Translations under genes and position numbers: made by a program
NCBI GenBank assembly: GCA_004151065.3
Contig: NWUY0300041616.1
Location: 21,540-46,972, forward strand
Reading direction: 5' to 3'
From: Larix sibirica
Taxonomy: Eukaryota; Streptophyta; Pinopsida; Pinales; Pinaceae
DNA: 25,433 nucleotides
The notes under the pieces: generated by a model
Databases searched by the model: none
What the model saw: the letters and a program-made list of their open reading frames with translations, nothing else
Told to the model about the DNA's origin: nothing
In this document: positions 19,664-25,433 of the stretch, in pieces
Layout of the letters: each line of letters opens with the position of its first letter
Numbering within the stretch: the stretch's first letter is position 1

Positions 19664-20559
19664 ACATAGATGTCTTTTGATGGAGGTATGAAGATCTCAG
19701 AACCTATGATACATCAATAATTGATCATAATTTTATTCCTTTGAAGCCTAGAACAAAGCCTTTCAGGAAGAAGCTCAGGTAAACAAATCCTATTTTGTTT
19801 CCCATTATAGAAAGGGAAGTGAGGAAGTTATTGGATACCAAAATAATAATTCCTCTTAGATACCCTGAATGGGTTCCTAATTTGGTCCCTGTCAGGAAAA
19901 ACAATGGAGAAATATGACTGTGTGTTGACTTCAGGAATCTCAACAAACGTTCACTCAAGGATAATTATTCTTTAACTAAAATGGATCAAATTTTGCAGAA
20001 AGTTGTTGGAGTAGACAAAATATCTATGATGGATGGATTTTCAGGGTACAACCAAGTAGCCATGAGTAAAGAAGACTTGTATAAAACAAATTTTACCACT
20101 CCTTGGGGAACTTTTATGTATGATAAGATGCCATTTGGTTTAATGAATGCATGAGCCAATTTCCAACGTGCCATGGACATAGCATTCATTGGAGAAATAT
20201 ACAAATTCATAGTCATAGATCTAGATTATATGACTGTGTTCTCTAAGACTTATGAAGAAAATCTATCCCATTTAAAATAGACTTTCCAAAAGTGCATAAA
20301 GTATGGCCCTTCTCTAAACCCCAAGATGTATGGCTTTTCTTTGAGAGAAGGTAAACTGTTGGGGCATATAGTTTCTAAAGATGGGGTGAAAATAGATCTT
20401 GAAAGAGTAGAAACTATACAAGCATGTGAAGACCCCATAAATAGGAAAGAAGTACAATCATTTATTGGCAGGGTAAACTTCTTGAGAAGATTCATCCATG
20501 ATCTTGTTGCAGAATTGATTAAAATAATTACCAACATGCTCAAAATAAGTAATGATGTT
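19664..20559 (+). pseudogene. Ty3/gypsy reverse transcriptase, catalytic motif altered
   Basis: All of RT lies in one phase (that of 19687), interrupted by five to six stops. Landmarks in order are YEDLRTYDTSIIDH, LLDTKIIIPLRYPEWVPNLV, LCVDFRNLNKRSLKDNYSL, SMMDGFSGYNQVAMS (motif A Asp kept), TPWGTFMYDKMPFGLMNA (motif B region), then FIVIDLDYMTVF at about 20206-20241. The usual YxDD box there reads D-L-D-Y (20218-20229), so one of the two catalytic aspartates is missing. GKLLGHIVSKDGVKIDLERV and EVQSFIGRVNFLRRFIHDL complete the thumb and connection. It would copy element RNA into cDNA in cytoplasmic particles. Several stops are explicable as C-to-T or G-to-A changes. Confidence 0.9.
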
Positions 20560-21135
20560 AAATGAAATAAAGAGGCGAAGGAAGCATTCGAAGCATTGAA
20601 GAAAGCGATTGGGGAAACATCGGTGCTAATTATTCCTAATTATACAAAACCTTTCTTGATATTTTCTTTTTCTTCCTCTCTCACAATTGCAGTTGTGGTT
20701 TTTCAAAAGAACTATGATGGACATGAACAATCCATAGGATTTTTTAGGAAAGCTCTCAAAGATGCTGAATTTAAATAAAATATCATGGAGAAACAAGCAT
20801 ATGCCATGGTTAAATCTTTGAAATATTTCAGATGTTATGTTTTACATTCTCAGATAATTGCATATGTTCCCACAATTAAATATATTTTTTGTCAGACTGA
20901 CAGTGAAGGAAGAAGAGGCAAATGGATTTCTAAAATTCAGGAATATGATCTAGAAATTAAGCCCACCAAACTAGTTAAAGTCCAAAGGTTGGCCAAGTTG
21001 TTGGCTAAGTCTAATTGTGAAGCTTTAGACTTGAATATGATTTTAGAATTGATCGAAGAAGCAAAGATGAGAGAAATTCAAGATTATCAAGATGAAACAA
21101 TGAAGGTAAATAGAAAATTTGAAGAGTTTGACTAG
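20560..21135 (+). pseudogene. RT-linked RNase H (Ty3/gypsy type), broken
   Basis: It continues in the RT phase. KEAKEAFEALKKAIGETSVL, FLIFSFSSSLTIAVVVFQKN, EQSIGFFRKALKDAEFK, then TAA (20776-20778), then NIMEKQAYAMVKSLKYFRCY, QIIAYVPTIKYIF and GKWISKIQEYDLEIKPTKLV. The first catalytic Asp position of gypsy RNase H (before the S-x-x-x-IG/AV stretch) reads Ser here (FSFSSS), so activity is doubtful. The Glu equivalent in MEKQAYAM is kept. The closing VQRLAKLLAKSNCEALDL corresponds to the conserved exit from RNase H. This is the second RNase H of the relic. Confidence 0.85.
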
Positions 21136-21292
21136 AATGGGAACATTGTTTACTACTTGGTGAATCTAAAATGTACTAATTATCTATCAAAATCACAAGC
21201 AAGCTATTTAAATTTATAGTCATTTATATATTTTATATTGGATGAATATTTGTACAAGAAGGATCCTCAAGGAATATTGTTGAATTGTGTAN
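21136..21292 (+). pseudogene. Start of integrase region, truncated
   Basis: Still in the RT phase after a TAG at 21133-21135, the chain reads NGNIVYYLVNLKCTNYLSKS, a TAG, SFIYFILDEYLYKKDPQGIL and LNCV. This is the stretch immediately before the H2C2 zinc-binding domain of gypsy integrase. The zinc finger and the catalytic core are absent. Homology stops at the codon containing the N at 21292. Confidence 0.75.
21292..21292. other. Single ambiguous base (N)
   Basis: An isolated N sits exactly where gypsy coding sequence ends and the C-poor repeat tract begins. It may be an unresolved base or an assembly join. Confidence 0.95.
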
Positions 21293-22650
21293 AATGGTTG
21301 TGGTTATGAGTGATAATTGTTATACATGTTCCGAAATATGGGTTATAATGATCACTAATTAACATTTAAAGTAGTTTGGGGTTAGGTATGGACTATAAGT
21401 CATAGAGATTATGGATTAGAAATAGTGAATTATGCGTTAAAGTGGTTAGGTAGTATTCATTAGGTGTTATGTGTAATATGGTTTGGGCATTAAATTTTAT
21501 ACATGCTAACTTGCTCTCTCTTATAGATTATGGAAAGTGGAGGTTACCGAAAAAGGGGTTAGGAATTACAAAATATACATGGGTCAAGGGTTATGGAGCT
21601 AATAGTTATAAGGTTAAGATATATAATGATTGGGACCAGAAGTTTAATGGTTTTAATGGGTAAGGTCAAAGGGGAAAGGAATTATAGAGCTTAAGGATTA
21701 GGGTATATAGTATTCATTAGGTATTAGGGATTAGGGATTATAATGGTTACGGATTATAAAGTTTAAGAATATAATAGTTTCCATGGGTGATAGGGGATAA
21801 GTGTTGATAAGGACTAGACATAGAAAGGTTTAAGGGATACAATGGTTGACGGTTATGGCTTATATGGATTTTGGGGTTATAGGTTATAAGGTGTAGGGAC
21901 AATAATTCTTATAGGCTAATTTTTAATAGGGGTTAGGGGTGATAAGGGAAAGGGATATTTTTTTTCTGTGGATTAGTAGCTATTAAGGCTAACTGTTATA
22001 GCCATTGTGGTTAAATTGGAGTGAAGAAAAAAATTCAAGGTGATTGGGCTTAGTGATGTTGATATTGGTCAAAGGGTTATGGGTATCAAGGGTTACTAGC
22101 TAGGTGTTATAGCAATTATAAGTTAAGAATTGAAAGGAGTTAGGAGTAATAGGGGTAAAGAGTAATGGGTTATATGGTCAACATTTATAATGGTTTAGGG
22201 TTGGGGAAAGGTTTTGGGCAATAAAGGTTAGGTATGATATGTGTTAGAGGTTATAATGATTCGTGGTAATGGTTAGAGATTCTATAAGTTAGGGGATAAA
22301 ATTATTATGGGTTAAGTTTATTAAAATTCAAGGGATCATGTAACTAGGAGCACTAGGGCTTGGGGGTTAATGATTATAGTGGTTATTAGTTATACAGGTT
22401 GGGATATAAGGGTTAGAGTTATATAGATTGAGGCATATTAGGGTTATGGGTTATAGAGTTTACTGGATGGGGATTAATGGTTATAAGGGTATTTCATTAG
22501 AGATTATACTGGGTATGTTTGAATGGTTATAGGGATTAGGGGTTAGAGTATGTGTTGGGGGTTGAAAGTGACAAGGGCTAAGGGTTATAATTGTTACTAG
22601 TTTGGGGTTATAGTTAAATAATTCCAAATAATACAAGGGTTATTAGTTAG
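21293..22650. repeat. Degenerate telomere-like, C-poor tract (about 1.35 kb)
   Basis: The plus strand is almost devoid of C (1-3 per 60 bases in many lines) and is full of variants of GGTTA, TTAGGG, GGGTTATAGG and ATTAGGGATTA. True TTTAGGG words occur only now and then, for example near 22194. A longer internal repeat, TAGTATTCATTAGGT plus ATTA/GTTA, lies at 21451 and 21708, a period of 257 bp. The strand bias persists across the whole tract with no coding signal; a 64-codon frame at 21469-21663 has no motif. It may be an old interstitial telomeric repeat or a G-rich minisatellite. Confidence 0.72.
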
Positions 22651-22661
22651 AGCTAACCCTT
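22635..22661. repeat. Inverted telomere-like words at tract end
   Basis: AAGGGTTA (22635-22642) pairs perfectly with TAACCCTT (22654-22661). The C-rich orientation appears only here, at the right edge of the G-rich tract, marking a local strand switch. Confidence 0.6.
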
Positions 22662-22860
22662 ATAACTCCTAAGGGTTTCTCCCAATGTCATTTGTGTAAA
22701 CATCAAGAAGAAAATGCGAGGCATCTGTTCTTGGACTGAGTTCACAATGGAAGTTTGGAAAAAAATATTTGAAGATCTAAGCATTAACACAGTCATACCA
22801 AAAAATCGAAGAGAAGCCTTCGTAACATGGCATAAGAGGGTTCTGCAGGCAGCAAGCAGG
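22655..22860 (+). pseudogene. LINE ORF2 C-terminal zinc-binding tail (zf-RVT), fragment
   Basis: CHLCKHQEENARHLFLD (22686-22736) matches the C-x2-C...H zinc-binding motif that ends plant LINE ORF2 proteins. A TGA and a frame change follow where the last Cys is expected. The next frame gives FTMEVWKKIFEDLSINTVIP and KNRREAFVTW, the usual sequence after this motif. The reverse transcriptase body is absent to the left, where the telomere-like tract begins. This looks like a 5'-truncated LINE copy, the typical outcome of incomplete target-primed reverse transcription. Confidence 0.72.
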
Positions 22861-23039
22861 TAGGGTTTTGCAGGAGGCAGGCTTGCCGATGGCCTAATGT
22901 TGATAGGAGGTCTGCATGGAGGACGAGGTGTTGTGTTCACACGTGATCGCAGGTTTTATCCTTGGCAGGATGGTTTTTAGGAGGTTAACATTGTTTTTAC
23001 CCTATTTTCTACACCGAGGTTTTTAGTGTTTAGATTGCA
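22861..23039 (+). other. Probable 5' untranslated region of the right-hand LINE
   Basis: A G/T-rich leader lies between the previous LINE tail and ATG 23040. It opens with imperfect repeats of TGCAGG-AG-CAGG (near 22844-22882). No TSD or exact element start could be fixed, and part may still belong to the preceding LINE's 3' region. Confidence 0.4.
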
Positions 23040-25040
23040 ATGGATCTGTTAGATGATTTGGACTACAGGAGCGACCATTTGGCGTAGGGGGACATTTGGG
23101 CCTCACCACCTAGAAGTTCTCGGGAAGCAAAGGAGGCTTGGTCACCCATTGCGTGTGTTGGTGAACGGACTGTGTCGTTGGGATTTGTTTCCAACCCTAG
23201 GTTTTCTGTTGTGGATGGTTTCCAGGATCATTTTGCATCGTTGGGCCGGTCTCTTGGAGCACCTTTCTCCTCGAAGCTTGAAGGGGTTTTGTCTGCGGAT
23301 GGTTTGGGTGGAACCATTTGGGGTTTTTCGGGCGCTCATCTTCCTTTGTTCTCACCTGCAGTGCCACCGACGGGATTCAGTAGCTCACCTGGATACCTGA
23401 ACGAATTTGCTAATGTGTCAGATACGAAACATGATCTTGGATGGGCTGGCACGGGAGGTTTCTTTCAGGGATCGACAGATAGCTCTGTGTTGGGTTTGAC
23501 ACACCTAGTAGAACCGAGCTTCATTGTTGGGTTTTTGGGAACCATCGAAAAGAGGGGATACCCTAGCCCGACAACTGGTAGGGTTCAGCATCGTAACTTC
23601 CAGTAGGGAGGGGCCGAGGAGGCTGGCAAGGTTAGATCCCAGAGTAAATCGAGAAGGAAATGGTTAAAGAACAAGGGGAAGGCTCCTAATTATTTGTTGG
23701 GTGAAGATATCAGGTTCCAACAGATCATGACGATGGTTAAATCGGTTTTGGTTGGGAGGGTTTATGGATGGTCGGTGGCCCTCAAGACAATGATCAATTG
23801 GGCGGCGAAAAACTGGATGGATCATCTGGGTTATGTTCTAGAGGTGGTGTCTCTCTCGGGAGATTGGTATGCTTTCATTTTACTCAGGAGGATCATGCTC
23901 TCTGGGTCCTGGGTCGAAACTGGAATTTGGTGAATGTTCCCTTTTTACTGAAACCTTGGGACCCCCCTGTTCGACGCCAGCAGGAAACGTTTGGATACTA
24001 TTCCATTGTGGGTTCGTCTCCCTGGTCTCTCACTACACTACTGGACCGAGGATCACTTCACAAAAATAGGTAACATCTTGGGGACTTATCTGGACGCTGA
24101 TTTTTATTTCATTGAAATTAAGATCCAGAAGGTTGCCTGTATTTTGGTAAGTATCAATGTTCGGGATGGACTTGCGGATGGCATGGATCTTTGTTGGGGC
24201 CCTTATGTCTATCCCCAACTACTAGACTATGAAAATGTTCCTTTTCAGTGTCGGCAGTGCCACGAATATGGTCATCCTGTTGTTGATTGCAAGCTCCCAC
24301 TACGAACGTGGAATGGTTCTCCTTCTCGAAGGAAGGAGAGGGTGGACTCTTATCGGGATGATTCGGATCCTATTTCACAGGTGATGCCTTCGCGGGTTCC
24401 TACTGAAAATCATGAGACTATTTTGGTTGATGAGATTCCTCCATTCGTTGCCACTGAAGTTCCTACGAAAGCTTCGGTTCCTGCTCAGGTTAGTGGACAT
24501 CCATTGACTCTCTCGGCCAAGGCTAGCAGTGAGTTGCAGAACCCTTTATGTCGGCAAGCGGCCATGACCTCGGGTACTGTCCCTCCCCCTTTCTCTCAAT
24601 CCTTTAATTTCATTTTGAAGAATATAACCTTTCCTGGTCTTGATTGGGGGGAAGGCTTAAAGAACCTTCATATCTCCTCCCATTTGTTTGTTCCTCCCTC
24701 TCCCGATGTCTATTCCTCTAGGGTGGTTGTAATTCCAAAACCCTCCATTCAGGAGGTTTTCCCTAACTTGGTCTTTGACGGTCCCTCCATTACCAACCTC
24801 TTTGTGGCTACACCACAGTCTCCCACTGATTCTACTAATTCTGGTTACTTTCTTCGCTCGTCCATTAAAAAATCCTCTGGATGTCTTGGGAAAGGAAGGG
24901 TAAAATTGGCCAAGGGCAGGGGTCGACAATCTTATATATCTGAGAAAAAATCCAAAGTATGTTTGAACCTTCTTGAAGGGAAACATAACTCTATTGAACG
25001 GGAACTTAGAGTTGTGCGGGCCCAGAAGAAGGGGCGCTAA
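23040..25040 (+). pseudogene. LINE ORF1: DUF4283-like domain plus CCHC zinc knuckle
   Basis: The start is ATG 23040 (MDLLDDLDYRSDHLA). The frame has TAG at 23085 and 23604, a probable one-base loss in a T run near 23873, and one extra C in the C6 run at 23962-23967. From there it is open to TAA 25038-25040. The DUF4283-like part includes HALWVLGRNWNLVNVPFLL, IPLWVRLPGLSLHYWTEDHF and TKIGNILGTYLDADFYF. A perfect C-x2-C-x4-H-x4-C knuckle, CRQCHEYGHPVVDC, lies at 24249-24290. A long Ser/Pro-rich tail ends in a basic patch (GRVKLAKGRGRQ). Plant LINE ORF1 proteins bind element RNA and accompany ORF2 to the nucleus. Restricting lesions to two stops and two single-base indels over 2 kb indicates a fairly recent insertion, or partly sequencing error in homopolymers. 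Confidence 0.87.
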
Positions 25041-25433
25041 TGAAAATTATGTCTTACAATTGTCGAGGTCTTGTTGGTCCCTCTAAAAGATCAACACTGC
25101 GGAGGGTGCTTGACAACGAGCATCCGGATATTCTCTTGTTATAGGAAACTATGGGGGTTGGTGTTGAGGTTACTGCTAAGTTAAAAGGTTGGCTTCCGGG
25201 CTGGAACTTTGAGTCTTCGAATGCTAGAGGTAGATCTGGAGGTTTAGTTGTGGGTTGGAAGGAAGCTAGAATCAAGGTCTCCAATTTATGGGGGATGGAA
25301 TCTGTTTTGGGCATGTCTTTCTCCCCTCTTAACTTTGATAGGGATTTTATTGTTATTAACGTCTATGGGCCTTATTGCAATCGGATTCCTTTCTGGGAAT
25401 CCCTGTTTGGTAAAGCTGTGATTAAGGGTGATT
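25040..25433 (+). pseudogene. LINE ORF2 N-terminus: AP-type endonuclease, partial
   Basis: ATG 25040-25042 overlaps the ORF1 stop by one base (TAATG, 25038-25042). The protein begins MKIMSYNCRGLVGPSKR, carrying the conserved N-C-R-G-L of the endonuclease/exonuclease/phosphatase fold. The next landmark, normally QET, reads stop-E-T: TAG at 25142-25144 replaces an expected CAG, while the metal-binding Glu is kept. SGGLVVGWKEA, FIVINVYGPY and the start of the (K/G)GD motif follow at the window edge. The enzyme nicks chromosomal DNA to prime reverse transcription. Apart from the single stop the frame is open to the end. Confidence 0.88.

Larger units (their letters stand above)
16313..21292 (+). 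mobile_element. Ty3/gypsy (Tat-like) gag-pol relic, 3'-truncated
   Basis: The domain order is gag, protease, RVT_3-type RNase H, linker, reverse transcriptase, RT-linked RNase H and the start of integrase, all on the plus strand. The extra RNase H points to the Tat/Ogre group of plant Ty3/gypsy elements, known to carry dual RNase H domains. The chain stops inside the integrase N-terminal region at 21292, so the integrase core, 3' untranslated region and 3' LTR are absent. No LTR could be paired. The ORF block at 11615-15386 may be its extra upstream ORF. Confidence 0.8.
22861..25433 (+). mobile_element. Plant L1-type LINE, 5' part (runs off the window)
   Basis: The layout is leader, ORF1 (23040-25040) and ORF2 endonuclease (from 25040). 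Composition is clearly GC-richer than the flanking DNA. Few lesions suggest it is the youngest element in the window. The 3' half (RT, zf-RVT, poly-A) lies beyond 25433. Confidence 0.82.

Noticed and set aside
23053-23400. 115-codon open frame and its minus-strand partner at 23142-23339
   Set aside because: Shadows of LINE ORF1. The ORF1 frame links to the downstream DUF4283 and CCHC domains, while these do not.
24657-24986. 109-codon minus-strand open frame
   Set aside because: Antisense shadow of the long uninterrupted LINE ORF1 tail.

Overview
This window looks like nuclear DNA of a land plant, most likely a large, repeat-rich genome such as a gymnosperm (inference). It contains plant-type Ty3/gypsy, LINE and LTR remnants, AT-rich eroded intergenic DNA, one run of Ns (10482-10826) and one isolated N (21292). 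No intact host gene was found. Every recognisable coding stretch belongs to a mobile element, or probably does, and every substantial one is broken. There is no prokaryotic gene organisation, CRISPR array, rRNA or tRNA.

Left part (1-10481). AT-rich DNA carries a 29-bp-arm hairpin (93-163) and a two-copy 215-bp duplication (763-1129). Next comes a diverged tandem repeat of about 180 bp (roughly 1190-4905). One of its units is split by a small, old but structurally complete LTR element (1393-3270). This element has TG...CA ends, a perfect 5-bp target duplication (CATGT), a decayed primer-binding site, a purine tract touching the 3' LTR, and one eroded coiled-coil-type reading frame. On the minus strand lie a decayed LINE reverse transcriptase (about 5590-7450) and a decayed Ty3/gypsy integrase (about 8290-8965).

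Central part (10827-21292). After the gap, the plus strand carries a long, GC-richer coding relic (11615-15386). It has an aromatic-rich N-terminal domain I do not recognise, a long charged coiled-coil-like middle and a Q/S/P-rich tail. About 1.2 kb further on, the same strand carries a Ty3/gypsy gag-pol relic (16625-21292). Its domain order is gag, aspartic protease, a second RNase H of RVT_3 type, reverse transcriptase, the RT-linked RNase H, and the first part of integrase. The relic stops dead at the isolated N. The two blocks may be the extra ORF and the gag-pol of one Tat/Ogre-like element (inference).

Right part (21293-25433). About 1.35 kb of strongly strand-biased, almost C-free, degenerate telomere-like sequence (GGTTA/TTAGGG-like words) is followed by the 3' zinc-finger tail of one LINE (about 22655-22850). 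The 5' part of another, younger LINE follows directly. Its ORF1 (DUF4283-like plus CCHC knuckle, 23040-25040) has only a few lesions. Its ORF2 starts in a TAATG stop/start overlap and encodes an AP-endonuclease that runs off the window.
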